Part shown: in pieces, positions 25,587-34,177 of the stretch
Layout of the letters: every line of letters begins with the position of its first letter
Numbering within the stretch: position 1 is the first letter of the stretch
Assembly: GCA_035653615.1 (NCBI GenBank)
Contig: DASRBN010000039.1
Location: forward strand, 152,275 to 216,274
Direction of reading: 5' to 3'
Origin: Ktedonobacteraceae bacterium
Lineage (GTDB): Bacteria; Chloroflexota; Ktedonobacteria; Ktedonobacterales; Ktedonobacteraceae
DNA length: 64,000 nt
Notes under the pieces: generated by a model
What the model saw: the letters and a program-made list of their open reading frames with translations, nothing else
Database searches by the model: none
Told to the model about the DNA's origin: nothing
Position numbers and translations under genes: made by a program

Positions 25587-26594
25587 CTAGACGGCTACCG
25601 CATCACGCTGTCTTTCTCGATCTTCCAATACTTCTTGTACTGCTGCCAGTACCTTCACCACTTCTAATCCTACTCCGCCGTGGGCGCGGGGTTGTGTTCC
25701 TGTACGGATAGCATTTGCGAAATCGGCGCATTCCAGGTGCAAGGGTTCGATCCAGTCGATATGAGGAATGGTGATAGCGCCATAACGGTAGGAAACAACG
25801 GGATCAGCGTGAACATCGGCTCCTTTATTGTAAATCTTGATCATCTCTGCCGGATTGGTATCATCATAAACTACCATACGAGCGTCGCCTATCACGGTTA
25901 CGCGGCGAATCTTACAGGGATGCAGCCAGCTCACATGGATATGGGCAATGACTCCATGCGCGAATCCCAGGTCGAGATGTGCAATATCATGGATGTGTGG
26001 TTGTACATGCGCGTGTGCCTGGACGCGGATATCGCGGGGCTTTTCGCCCAGTAAATAGAGTAGTATTGAGACATCGTGCGGGGCGAGATCCCAGATCACG
26101 TTGATATCGTTGCGGAATAAGCCCAGGTTGAGCCTTTCTGCCTCGATGGAATAAATTCTCCCCAGGTCTCCGCTTTGTATCAATTTGCGCAGTTCGATCA
26201 CACCAGGATTATATTCAAACGTGTGCCCTACCATCAGGATACGCTTGTGTTCGGCGGCAAGGTTGACAAGTTCTTGCGCTTCCTGGACGTTGGCGGTCAG
26301 AGGCTTTTCGACCAAAACATGTTTGCCATGCAGCAGGGCCGCGCGCGCCAGCTTGTAGTGAGTACGAACCGGTGTCGCGATCACGACGCCGTCGACGTCT
26401 GAGCGAAATATATCTCCTGCATCTGTCGTGGCCTGTATCCATGGTTGGTTTAATTTGAGTGAGGCTATGCGGTTCGCATCCGTATCGGCCATCATGGTCA
26501 CGGCGGCGTGCGGCAAAGAATCCAGGTTGCGCGCAATTTTAGGTCCCCAGTATCCGCAGCCGATTACTGCAAAACGTAAATCTTTTGCTATCAT
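25587..26594 (-). CDS. Gfo/Idh/MocA family oxidoreductase
   Basis: NAD(P)-dependent sugar dehydrogenase of 335 residues. The Rossmann motif FAVIGCGYWGPKIARNLD is at the N-terminus, the EKPLTANVQEA motif with its catalytic Lys is near residue 96, and DLAPHDVSILLYLLG follows. With the DegT aminotransferase 60 bases upstream on the same strand, it probably makes a keto-nucleotide sugar that is then aminated, as in WlbA/WbpB pathways. The matching N-acetyltransferase is not adjacent. AAAGGAC precedes the ATG at 26594. Confidence 0.85.
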   Translation of the reverse strand: MIAKDLRFAVIGCGYWGPKIARNLDSLPHAAVTMMADTDANRIASLKLNQPWIQATTDAGDIFRSDVDGVVIATPVRTHYKLARAALLHGKHVLVEKPLTANVQEAQELVNLAAEHKRILMVGHTFEYNPGVIELRKLIQSGDLGRIYSIEAERLNLGLFRNDINVIWDLAPHDVSILLYLLGEKPRDIRVQAHAHVQPHIHDIAHLDLGFAHGVIAHIHVSWLHPCKIRRVTVIGDARMVVYDDTNPAEMIKIYNKGADVHADPVVSYRYGAITIPHIDWIEPLHLECADFANAIRTGTQPRAHGGVGLEVVKVLAAVQEVLEDRERQRDAVAV

Positions 26595-26654
26595 TCTACC
26601 TGTCCTTTTGAAATATCACATGTAGCTTCACGCCGCATGTTTCTCAATATCCGT

Positions 26655-27773
26655 CTATAAGCTCGCCACGCCCGGTACGCAATATTTCTTAACCGCGTTG
26701 GCTACCACCTGTATCTTTTCTGCTGTCAATTCGGGGTACATCGGTAAAGAGACAATGCGCTTCATCGCCGCTTCTGTAACCGGCAGCATTCCTTGTGAAT
26801 ATCCGTAGTGCGTACAGGCGGGTTGCAGATGTAGAGGAATAGGATAGTGGACACCTGTAGCGATACCTTCCGCCTCTAAAGACTGGCGGAAACGGTCGCG
26901 TTCCTGTACCTGTATTACATAGGTGTAGTAGACGTGCGTTGCCCAGGGTCTTTCAACCGGTAGTCCCTCAACAAACCCCTGGAGCAATTTTGTGTAAAGC
27001 CGGGCGTGTTCGCGGCGCGCAGCATTCCATTGTTCGAGGTGTGGGAGCTTGACGTGGAGGATGGCGGCCTGCATTTCGTCCAGGCGCGCATTGACACCAG
27101 GCACGTCGTGATGGTAACGCGTGCGGGAGCCATGGTCGCGCAACATGCGCAACTTTTGCGCTAGCCCGGGGTTATTAGTGACGCATATACCAGCTTCTCC
27201 GTATGCTCCCAGGTTTTTACTGTAGTAGAGGCTAAAGCATCCAATATCTCCCAGGCTGCCGACTCGTTGCCCGCGATAGGTTGCTCCGTGGGCCTGGGAT
27301 GCATCTTCAATCACATGCAGTCCATGCGCTTCCGCGAATGCCAGGACGGGCCACATATCTACGGGATGTCCGAAGAGATGGACAGGCAGGATAGCACGCG
27401 TGCGAGGCGTCAAAACATCCTCGAGCTGCCGCCAGTCAAGGGTATATGTTTCGGGGTCGATATCCACAAAGACGGGAGTAGCCCCTACCAGGGCAATTGC
27501 TTCTACAGTCGCGATAAAGGTATTGGCAACCGTTATGACTTCATCGCCCGGCCCGATTTCGCAACTTCGCAAAGCGAGCGCCAGGGCATCAGTACCCGTT
27601 GATACTCCGATTCCGAATTCGCAACCGCAAAAGGTCGCGAATTCCTCTTCAAAGGCCTGGCTATATGGGCCGAGAAAAAGCTGCATATGCTCAAGCACAT
27701 CTTCGAGTACCGTGATCACATCATGCTTGATTGTCTCATATTGAGCGCGCAGGTCTACTAGTGGTATCTGCAT
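26655..27773 (-). CDS. DegT/DnrJ/EryC1/StrS family PLP aminotransferase
   Basis: Sugar aminotransferase of 372 residues. The start QIPLVDLRAQYETIK is typical after the initiator Met; VIEDASQAHGATYRG carries the PLP-contacting Asp, and YYSKNLGAYGEAG contains the Schiff-base Lys. It transfers an amino group to a keto-sugar nucleotide, probably the product of the adjacent Gfo/Idh enzyme. ATG at 27773 has AAGGAGC eleven bases upstream. The frame remains open to 28037, but the extra 88 codons have no family match and include no better start. Confidence 0.87.
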   Translation of the reverse strand: MQIPLVDLRAQYETIKHDVITVLEDVLEHMQLFLGPYSQAFEEEFATFCGCEFGIGVSTGTDALALALRSCEIGPGDEVITVANTFIATVEAIALVGATPVFVDIDPETYTLDWRQLEDVLTPRTRAILPVHLFGHPVDMWPVLAFAEAHGLHVIEDASQAHGATYRGQRVGSLGDIGCFSLYYSKNLGAYGEAGICVTNNPGLAQKLRMLRDHGSRTRYHHDVPGVNARLDEMQAAILHVKLPHLEQWNAARREHARLYTKLLQGFVEGLPVERPWATHVYYTYVIQVQERDRFRQSLEAEGIATGVHYPIPLHLQPACTHYGYSQGMLPVTEAAMKRIVSLPMYPELTAEKIQVVANAVKKYCVPGVASL

Positions 27774-28118
27774 ATGGAAAGTTGCTCCTTCATAAATAGC
27801 CATATTCTGTGATCGCAAATATTCCCACACTGTTGGCACTCTAACATCCTCGCGTTTCTGTTTGATGCCAATGAGGGTTGAAATGGAGTTGCGCGCTTTC
27901 TTCTTGTGTTTAGAAAATCCTACCATGGCGCGATCAATACGACAAACTGGTGCTTCCTCACCAGATTGCCGGTGAGCTGTATCAGAGTGATAACCAGGTC
28001 CCTCTTGAAGAATCCATATCTCTATAGCTGCCTGCACCGGTTATTCACCTGGCTCATTTATGCTTGGGAATACGTAGAAGTGAGATAGTATCGCTCGCAG
28101 AGAAAGGGAAGCTGATCA
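27774..28118. other. Divergent intergenic region
   Basis: About 345 bases between the aminotransferase and the priming transferase. It stays open in frame with the aminotransferase for 264 bases without looking coding. I see no clear promoter or repeat. Confidence 0.35.
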
Positions 28119-28787
28119 ATGTTTGTTCAGACATCATCTATTCAGGCCATCTCTATAAATACCGTTTATTTGAGGGCAAAACGTATCCTTGATATTATTT
28201 TCACCTTGCTTCTCATTGTGCCCCTGGCAATCGTGTTTGCTTTTGTTGCGGTAACGATTTGCCTGGATTCAGGCGGCCCAATTTTTTTTCGCCAAAAGCG
28301 AGTAGGATTGAACGGCAAAGAATTTACCTTGCTCAAATTCCGAACGATGCATCACCATAGTGACGAGAGCATCCACCGCCAGGCTATCGAGCTATACATG
28401 CAGGGGGAAGCGCTTGGCGAGGGGAATTCCATACAGTTTAAACTACATAATGATCCACGGATTACGAGGATAGGCCACTTTCTTCGTAAGACGAGTATAG
28501 ATGAACTGCCTCAATTCTGGAATGTATTATGTGGTGAGATGTCGCTGGTCGGCCCTCGCCCTCCGGTGCCTTATGAGGTGGAAAAGTACAGCCCGAATGA
28601 TCTGCTGCGTTTAAGTGGAAAGCCGGGGTTGACTGGTATATGGCAAGTCTATGGCCGCAGCCGAGTGACCTTTCAAGAGATGGTAGAGATGGATATTGCG
28701 TATCTCCGGCGCCAATCTATCTTACTCGATCTGAAGCTTATTTTGCTTACGGTGCCGGTCATGGTCTTAGGGCGTGGAGGAGCATAG
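28119..28787 (+). CDS. Priming sugar-1-phosphate transferase (bacterial sugar transferase family)
   Basis: Monotopic membrane transferase of 222 residues that puts the first sugar phosphate onto undecaprenyl phosphate. The N-terminal hydrophobic helix FTLLLIVPLAIVFAFVAVTI is followed by the family core: PIFFRQKRVGLNGKEFTLLK, RKTSIDELPQFWNVLCGEMS, LVGPRPPVPYEV and KPGLTGIWQVYGRS. Length is typical of the short WbaP/PglC-like form lacking extra N-terminal helices. GGGAAGCTGATCA precedes the ATG. It marks the end of the glycan locus. Confidence 0.9.
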   Translation: MFVQTSSIQAISINTVYLRAKRILDIIFTLLLIVPLAIVFAFVAVTICLDSGGPIFFRQKRVGLNGKEFTLLKFRTMHHHSDESIHRQAIELYMQGEALGEGNSIQFKLHNDPRITRIGHFLRKTSIDELPQFWNVLCGEMSLVGPRPPVPYEVEKYSPNDLLRLSGKPGLTGIWQVYGRSRVTFQEMVEMDIAYLRRQSILLDLKLILLTVPVMVLGRGGA

Positions 28788-28833
28788 TACGCAAAATAGC
28801 CCATTCACAAGCCTGTACCAACTGGGAGATCAG

Positions 28834-29220
28834 TTATTCCTGATTCTGTTGGTTTTCTAGCATGTACATAATAGTCATGACCATTACATCTATAAAGGCC
28901 GGGTTAAGAAAGGGTCGCTGCCCGAATATCCTGGCCTTACTGCGTTGGTAATGCTCAAATCGTCGAATAACTAAACGGATTGTAACCGGACTGACTAAAA
29001 CCGGGAAAATAGACCGTCCTAACAACCGGCTCATTGTTTCAAGAATGGATATGTCCTCGTGATCGGAAATAGCAACGGTTACTACGCCGCGTGCTGAACC
29101 AATTACAACACATTGGTATTGCTTCATCAAGGACAGCGAGAGCGTTTCACGATAGCGTTCGGGTATTCGCCGGAGGGTATTGTAGTAGGGGATCGCCTTA
29201 TCATGACCAGTATCTGCCAT
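28834..29220 (-). CDS. Orphan GspE/PilB N-terminal-like (MshEN-type) domain protein
   Basis: Protein of 128 residues whose core, IPERYRETLSLSLMKQYQCV followed by VVTVAISDHEDISILETM, resembles the N-terminal domain of type II secretion and pilus ATPases. In some relatives that domain binds cyclic di-GMP. No ATPase domain is present. ATG at 29220 is preferred because GGGAGAG lies nine bases upstream; in-frame ATGs at 29229, 29238 and 29280 are alternatives. It sits alone between the priming transferase and a repeat-rich gap, so a role in signalling to the glycan locus is only a guess. Confidence 0.55.
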   Translation of the reverse strand: MADTGHDKAIPYYNTLRRIPERYRETLSLSLMKQYQCVVIGSARGVVTVAISDHEDISILETMSRLLGRSIFPVLVSPVTIRLVIRRFEHYQRSKARIFGQRPFLNPAFIDVMVMTIMYMLENQQNQE

Positions 29221-29364
29221 GTTTTTCATCTCTCCCATGCCATTTAGGGGCCCATCAGAGATTGGTAGTTTAGAAATCATCTCAGGTCTACTTTCCTCGC
29301 CAGCCGAGAAGGACAGACACCAGGCGCTGTCCCTCATGAATTGTGATGCCCGAATCGGGTTGCC

Positions 29365-29436
29365 CGGTAGGGACAGCGGCTTGTCCCTGTCCGCGTCCCC
29401 CCAGACTGGGGCAGGGACAAGCCGCTGTCCCTACCG
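29365..29436. repeat. Family C repeat forming a perfect 25-bp hairpin
   Basis: Arms 29365-29389 (starting CGGTAGGGACAGCGGCTTGT) and 29412-29436 are perfect reverse complements; the loop contains further C-run/G-run pairing. A degenerate relative occurs just upstream at about 29310-29336, and another near 34147-34168 (GACAGGCACTGTCCCTACAG). Confidence 0.85.
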
Positions 29437-29565
29437 CCCTAAATGCAGTAGAGCATGGTTGATTGACTTGCTGCAAGTATACAGAATCGTCGTGTACATC
29501 AGATGTTTCTCTTGACTGAGAAATGGTATCAATATATGAAGTGGAGTGAAGGAGTCATCACATCT

Positions 29566-29663
29566 GGAGAGAGATGCTTCGCTGCGCTCAGCATGACAGG
29601 CCCCGGAGACAGCCAGGTGTCTCCGGGGCCTGTCATGCTGAGCGCAGCGAAGCATCTCTCTCC
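29566..29663. repeat. Family A repeat pair forming a perfect 46-bp hairpin
   Basis: Arms 29566-29611 and 29618-29663 are perfect reverse complements with a six-base loop (GCCAGG). Each arm carries a family A core, GATGCTTCGCTGCGCTCAGC, plus an extension rich in G+C. It lies just downstream of the response regulator gene at 29698 and may also act as its 3' hairpin. There is no T-run. Confidence 0.93.
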
Positions 29664-29697
29664 TTGATTATCGCTCTTTATCGAAGAAATAGCGATA

Positions 29698-30438
29698 TCA
29701 TAGAGAAGCGGCAAGCAGCGCATGGGCCGGTTCTTTGGCAGCCGGTTCTTCCACTGAACGGCGTACCAGGGTATAGCCTACACCGGGAACTGTCAAAATA
29801 TAACGCGGCTGGCCAGGTTCTGGTTCTATTTTCTGGCGCAAATGACGAATATGCGCTTTAATTAAGCACGTATCGCCATCGTTACCAAAGCCCCAGATAT
29901 GGGAAACGATCTGGTGCGAGGTGCAGACGTTGTTGGCGTTGACTGCCAGCAAGTACAGCAATTTGCTCTCCGTTTGTGTTAAGCGCACCTTTTTCCCATG
30001 AATGGTGGCTTCATTATGCAACGAATCAACAATAATCGGGCCGACTGTAAGGATGGAGGATGGCCGCTGTGCCAGGCTGGAGCGTCCCCTTCTAGAAACC
30101 GCGTGAATATGCGCCAGAAGCTGAGACGGGAAAAAAGGCTTGCGCACATAATCATCGGCTCCAGACTCCAGACAACGAACTTCGTCCTGGACATCTTTTC
30201 CATCGGTTACTACAATTACCAGCGCATCATGTTTGCTGCGCATGTCCCTGCACAACGTGAGCGCATCGATATCCTTCAATATATTGTCTATGATGACGAG
30301 ATCTGGCTGTTCTTCTAGCCACACTCCTCTAGCCTGCTCTCCTGAATAGGCGCGATAGGCATCGTACCCCAGCGTTTTGAGCCAGCTCATGAGCATTTCA
30401 ACCAGGTCTCTGTCAGGGTCGACAATCAACAATTTCAT
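29698..30438 (-). CDS. OmpR/PhoB-family response regulator, orphan
   Basis: Two-domain transcription factor of 246 residues. In the receiver domain, KLLIVDPDRDLVEMLMSW starts the fold, LVIIDNIL carries the phosphoacceptor Asp near 52, and ADDYVRKPFFPSQL contains the conserved Lys. The winged-helix output domain (about 130-230) includes LTQTESKLLYLLAVN and VGYTLVRRS. No histidine kinase is encoded nearby, so its partner is elsewhere. The acidic-site NP-D spacing (VDPDRD) is normal. Confidence 0.88.
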   Translation of the reverse strand: MKLLIVDPDRDLVEMLMSWLKTLGYDAYRAYSGEQARGVWLEEQPDLVIIDNILKDIDALTLCRDMRSKHDALVIVVTDGKDVQDEVRCLESGADDYVRKPFFPSQLLAHIHAVSRRGRSSLAQRPSSILTVGPIIVDSLHNEATIHGKKVRLTQTESKLLYLLAVNANNVCTSHQIVSHIWGFGNDGDTCLIKAHIRHLRQKIEPEPGQPRYILTVPGVGYTLVRRSVEEPAAKEPAHALLAASL

Positions 30439-30596
30439 GGTAACCCCCGTACTTGATCATCGATCATATATCTCATGTATGACGAGTATATGGTTTCTTG
30501 CTAAGCTCTACATAACGAACTGTATTAATTAAAGCATAAAGCAAGATTACATTTCAATTCCTCATTTTCAGTAGATAATTTTCACTGCCAGGTTCT

Positions 30597-31526
30597 TTAT
30601 TCATCGTTTCCCCTGTTTTCTCCCCCCTCAAATGAGGTATAGGTGACGGCCTGGGTGCGATTCTTGACATGCAGTTTGCGTAAAATGCTCTGCACATGTT
30701 TCCCAACGGTGTAGTGAGAAATGGAGAGCTGAGTGGCAATATCTTTATTACTCTGACCCTGGCGCATCAGGTGAAAAACCTTCTCTTCCTGAGGTGTCAG
30801 GGTTTGTAACGGAGTCGTGGAAGAGCCAACGAAAACGGGCTTTGCGGAAGGAGGTAGAGGACTAAGCAATGGTTCTTTCGATTTTGTACTGTTTAAGTCG
30901 TGCATAATTGATTCTGAGCGCAGCGAAGAATGACATGTCCCGGATATACCTGGGTGTGTCCGGAGCCTGTCATTCTGAGCGCAGCGAAGAATCTGCCCTT
31001 CGAGACTATCACCGCGACATGAAAGTTCGTTACATTTTTTGACGAGTTGATGAATAAGGTTATTTGCCACAGCAGGCAGCATTGTGGGCGCGCCTTGCAG
31101 GTAACCTAGCAGGATGTTCATGATTTCAACCGCGGGGATGTCTTTCGTGAGATAACCATCCGCGCCGCTCAACATGGCTTCTAGCAGTGTCTCGTTGGTC
31201 ATGGTCTCGGAGAGTACGATGATGGAGAGATGAGGGTTTACTTGTTTGAGTTGAGGAATAATTGAAAGCCCGCTTTCGCCGGGTAAGGAGAGGTCAATGA
31301 AAATCACATCGAGGGACGTACTCGCGGCTACCGCAAGGGCGGCTGTGCTTGAACCGGCTTCGGCAACGACCTGAAATCGCTGTATCCTGTTGATGAGGTC
31401 TCGCAAACCATGCCGGAAAATTTCATGGTCATCGACGATGAGCACGCGCAACAGTTTTTCCCGTTGGGATACCCCTGGAGCATGCTGAAATATCTCTTGT
31501 TTATAGTGAGAATGGAAATGATCCAT
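30597..31526 (-). CDS. NarL/FixJ-family response regulator with repeat-derived linker
   Basis: Receiver plus LuxR-type HTH protein of 309 residues, longer than the usual 210-225. Receiver motifs are RVLIVDDHEIFRHGL, VIFIDLSLPGESGL (phosphoacceptor Asp) and GADGYLTKDI. The HTH reads LTPQEEKVFHLMRQGQSNKD followed by HYTVGKHVQSILRKL. The extra length is the linker at about 170-235, part of which (ILRCAQND and nearby residues) is the translation of two family A repeat units. Both domains look intact, so the protein may still work with the inserted linker. No kinase is nearby. Confidence 0.87.
   Translation of the reverse strand: MDHFHSHYKQEIFQHAPGVSQREKLLRVLIVDDHEIFRHGLRDLINRIQRFQVVAEAGSSTAALAVAASTSLDVIFIDLSLPGESGLSIIPQLKQVNPHLSIIVLSETMTNETLLEAMLSGADGYLTKDIPAVEIMNILLGYLQGAPTMLPAVANNLIHQLVKKCNELSCRGDSLEGQILRCAQNDRLRTHPGISGTCHSSLRSESIMHDLNSTKSKEPLLSPLPPSAKPVFVGSSTTPLQTLTPQEEKVFHLMRQGQSNKDIATQLSISHYTVGKHVQSILRKLHVKNRTQAVTYTSFEGGENRGNDE
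30910..30993. repeat. Family A repeat units inside the NarL-type regulator gene
   Basis: Two units in the same orientation, ATTCTGAGCGCAGCGAAGAA at about 30911-30930 and again from about 30971, separated by a short G+C-rich spacer. They encode part of the interdomain linker. Confidence 0.85.
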
Positions 31527-31701
31527 ATGACTATGTCCTTTAAACGGGTTGTGAAGCTTCTAAATTTTCCATAACCTGCCAGGCTTCTATCACTGAACGT
31601 CGTAAAGCCGCTTCGAGCTTAGCAATACCGGTATTTTTCTTCCCATCAAACTATAGCTTGTTGATTGGCAAAATTCAATGGAAAAAGCGATAAAATTCTA
31701 A

Positions 31702-31730
31702 TTGTTGAGCACCCATCCCTGTGATACAAT
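31702..31730 (+). promoter_or_regulatory. Candidate sigma70 promoter for the lipid kinase gene
   Basis: TTGTTG (31702-31707) and TACAAT (31725-31730) with a 17-base spacer, ending 37 bases before the chosen start at 31768. The weak -35 keeps confidence moderate. The position also argues against a start at 31702. Confidence 0.45.
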
Positions 31731-31767
31731 TTTTAAGAAATGCGATGTCCAGGGAAGGAGACCTGAT

Positions 31768-32700
31768 ATGGAGACAGCTTCACCATCAACCCGGAATGCC
31801 GTTGTGATCCTTAATCCCGCCGCTAATCGTGGTAAAATGGAATATCATCGTTCAATTGTGCAGGAGCGCGCGCAAAAGGAACGGGCCCATTATGTGGAGA
31901 CGACGCAAGCATGGCAGGCGAAGGAATTCGCTCTGGAAGCGGCCAGGAAGGATCGCCCCATTGTCGTGGTTGGTGGTGATGGTACTGTGCATGAGGTCGT
32001 CAATGGCATACTCGCTGCCGGAAGGCGCGTTCCGCTGGGGATTGTGGCGGCAGGTTCGGGCAATGATTTCGCCTGGAATACGCTGCGTTTGCCGCGAGAC
32101 CCGGTTCAGGCAGTAGAGCGAGCCTTTCACGGCCAATCGGTAGACGTGGATGCAGGGCGAGTAAACGAGCGATATTTTGTCAATTCGTTCAGCGTGGGCC
32201 TGGACGCCGATATTGCTGTTGCGGCCAATCGCCTGAAGAAATACCCTCTAATGTCTGGATCGAGGCTATATTATATTTCGACGTTGAAACAATTGTTGTT
32301 TGGATATCATCGCTGTCCATGGTTATCTTTCACGCTTGATGGGGGTGAACAAGCGCCTGACTGTCAGAAGCAGGAGGGGCGATATGTTTTGCTGGCAGTA
32401 ACCAATGGGCCGACATACGGCGCCGGTTTCCGCATCAATCCCAGCGCGGATCATACGGATGGTCTTTTTGATGTCTGTTTTATCAGATATACATCTTTGC
32501 TGAGGGCTTTACAGTTGTTGCCGGTGGTGCAGAAGGGTCAACATCAAGAGAAGCATGTTCCGGAGATTGGCTGTTGCCGGGCAAAGGTGGTGCATATTGA
32601 GAGCCAGAAGCCGGTCAATGCGCAAATGGATGGTGAGACATTCTGTGCGATCCGTTTCGACGCCGAAATTCTGATGGGCGCGTTGTGTGTAAGGATATGA
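31768..32700 (+). CDS. Diacylglycerol kinase family lipid kinase
   Basis: DAGK_cat-type kinase of 310 residues. The catalytic domain has VVILNPAANRGK at the start, the nucleotide-binding VVVGGDGTVHEVVNGIL near residue 67 and AAGSGNDFAWN. The C-terminal domain has SVGLDADIAVAAN and ends with the family's substrate-domain pattern. It would phosphorylate diacylglycerol or a similar lipid (YegS/DgkB type). GAAGGAG lies before the ATG at 31768. The stop is one base before the PlsC start, so the two form a lipid operon. Confidence 0.87.
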   Translation: METASPSTRNAVVILNPAANRGKMEYHRSIVQERAQKERAHYVETTQAWQAKEFALEAARKDRPIVVVGGDGTVHEVVNGILAAGRRVPLGIVAAGSGNDFAWNTLRLPRDPVQAVERAFHGQSVDVDAGRVNERYFVNSFSVGLDADIAVAANRLKKYPLMSGSRLYYISTLKQLLFGYHRCPWLSFTLDGGEQAPDCQKQEGRYVLLAVTNGPTYGAGFRINPSADHTDGLFDVCFIRYTSLLRALQLLPVVQKGQHQEKHVPEIGCCRAKVVHIESQKPVNAQMDGETFCAIRFDAEILMGALCVRI

Positions 32701-32701
32701 A

Positions 32702-33352
32702 ATGCTGTATCGTTTCTTGCGTAGATTTATCTGGGTGGTGACCCATTTCGCTTGTCGTTATGAGATACATGGTCGAGAGCGCGTGCCGGTGGATGGCGCG
32801 CTGCTGATCGTTGCGAATCATCCAAGCTGGTACGATCCGATGCTGTTGGGTGTTGTGGTTCCGAGGCGAGTCTGGTTTTTTGCCAAGTCTGAACTTTTTC
32901 GCTGGCCTCTGGTTGGCCTGCTCTGTTCCATGACCGGCCAGATACCGGTACATCGAGGCGAGAGTGACCGTGTTGCGCTGGAAAAGGGCCTGGTCTATTT
33001 GAAGGAGGGGCGGGCTGTCGTTGTATTTCCTGAAGGGGCGGTTGAGCGAGGAGGGCGGATGATGCCCGCCCGTGCGGGTGCTGCGATGCTGGCTATTCGC
33101 TCTGGCGCAACCGTGCTGCCTGTAGCGAACATAGGGACGCGCCCGGTCCTGCGTTCGTTGCGTCATTTCTTGCCGCGCGTACAGGTACAGGTTGGCGAGC
33201 CTTTCGTGCCGAGACTGCCGGATGGCGTTTCACGCAAGGTTGGCCTGCAGATGCTAACAAATGATATTATGACGCGCATTGCGGAAATGCTGCCGCCTGA
33301 ACAGCAGGGCATATATATGAAGCTAGCACATGCCGAACTGGTGGGCGACTGA
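32702..33352 (+). CDS. plsC: 1-acyl-sn-glycerol-3-phosphate acyltransferase
   Basis: PlsC-type acyltransferase of 216 residues converting lysophosphatidate to phosphatidate at the membrane. The catalytic motif is VANHPSWYDPMLLG (NH-x4-D) near residue 39, and the substrate motif is VVFPEGAVERGG near 110. A single hydrophobic segment around the start may anchor it. It is coupled to the lipid kinase gene: together they can recycle diacylglycerol into phospholipid. Converges on nth, 13 bases away. Confidence 0.88.
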   Translation: MLYRFLRRFIWVVTHFACRYEIHGRERVPVDGALLIVANHPSWYDPMLLGVVVPRRVWFFAKSELFRWPLVGLLCSMTGQIPVHRGESDRVALEKGLVYLKEGRAVVVFPEGAVERGGRMMPARAGAAMLAIRSGATVLPVANIGTRPVLRSLRHFLPRVQVQVGEPFVPRLPDGVSRKVGLQMLTNDIMTRIAEMLPPEQQGIYMKLAHAELVGD

Positions 33353-33365
33353 ACGACCTTTTTTC

Positions 33366-34082
33366 TTACCGGCCAGATTCAGGCATATAAACGAGGCCGG
33401 ATTTGGCGATAAAGGCGGAGGGGCAGAGATCGTTCAATGCGCACTCCTCACAGAGGGGTTTGCGAGCGAGACAGATGGCGCGCCCATGATAGATCAACAT
33501 GTGCGAGAGGTTCAACCAGTCCTCTCGAGGAACAATCTTCATGAGGTCCTGTTCAACTTTGACGGGGTCTTCGTTGATGGTCCAGCCGAAACGCCGCACG
33601 AGGCGACCAACATGCGTATCGACGACGATTCCCTCGACGATGCCAAAAGCGTTGCCCAGGACGACGTTAGCGGTTTTGCGGGCGACGCCGGGCAGGGTGA
33701 GCAATTCGGCCATAGTACGAGGGACCTCGCCTCCGAAGTCGGTGATGATGCGTTGGGCGGCGGCGCGAATATTTCTGGCTTTATTGCGATAGAAGCCGGT
33801 TGAGCGAATATCCTGCTCCAGTTCTTCCTGGCTCACGCGAGCGTAATCTTCGACGTGGCAATACTTACGGAAGAGATCAGTGGTGACCATATTAACGCGC
33901 TCGTCGGTACATTGCGCGGAAAGCTGCGTAGCGATGAGCAATTCGAGCGGGTTCGAAAAGTTAAGACTGCATCTGGCATCGGGATAGAGCCGGTGCAGTT
34001 CGGCCAGGATGGCCTGTATGTGTTCGGGCGAGCCGGGTGTTGGCCCTTTGTAGGTCGATGGTGTAGATGTTTCAGATTGCAT
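33366..34082 (-). CDS. nth: Endonuclease III (DNA glycosylase/AP lyase)
   Basis: HhH-GPD base-excision enzyme of 238 residues removing oxidised pyrimidines. The hairpin LTLPGVARKTANVVLG carries catalytic Lys136, and VVDTHVGR carries Asp155. Four cysteines at 204, 211, 214 and 220 (C-x6-C-x2-C-x5-C) form the 4Fe-4S cluster site. All key residues are present and length is normal apart from a 20-residue N-terminal extension. Confidence 0.93.
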   Translation of the reverse strand: MQSETSTPSTYKGPTPGSPEHIQAILAELHRLYPDARCSLNFSNPLELLIATQLSAQCTDERVNMVTTDLFRKYCHVEDYARVSQEELEQDIRSTGFYRNKARNIRAAAQRIITDFGGEVPRTMAELLTLPGVARKTANVVLGNAFGIVEGIVVDTHVGRLVRRFGWTINEDPVKVEQDLMKIVPREDWLNLSHMLIYHGRAICLARKPLCEECALNDLCPSAFIAKSGLVYMPESGR

Positions 34083-34177
34083 GTTGCTTTTCGTTCCTCA
34101 TATGTTTTTGTGGCCTCATTATAGCATTTTTGTTGGCAGCTCCGAAGAGGACAGGCACTGTCCCTACAGGGAAGATA

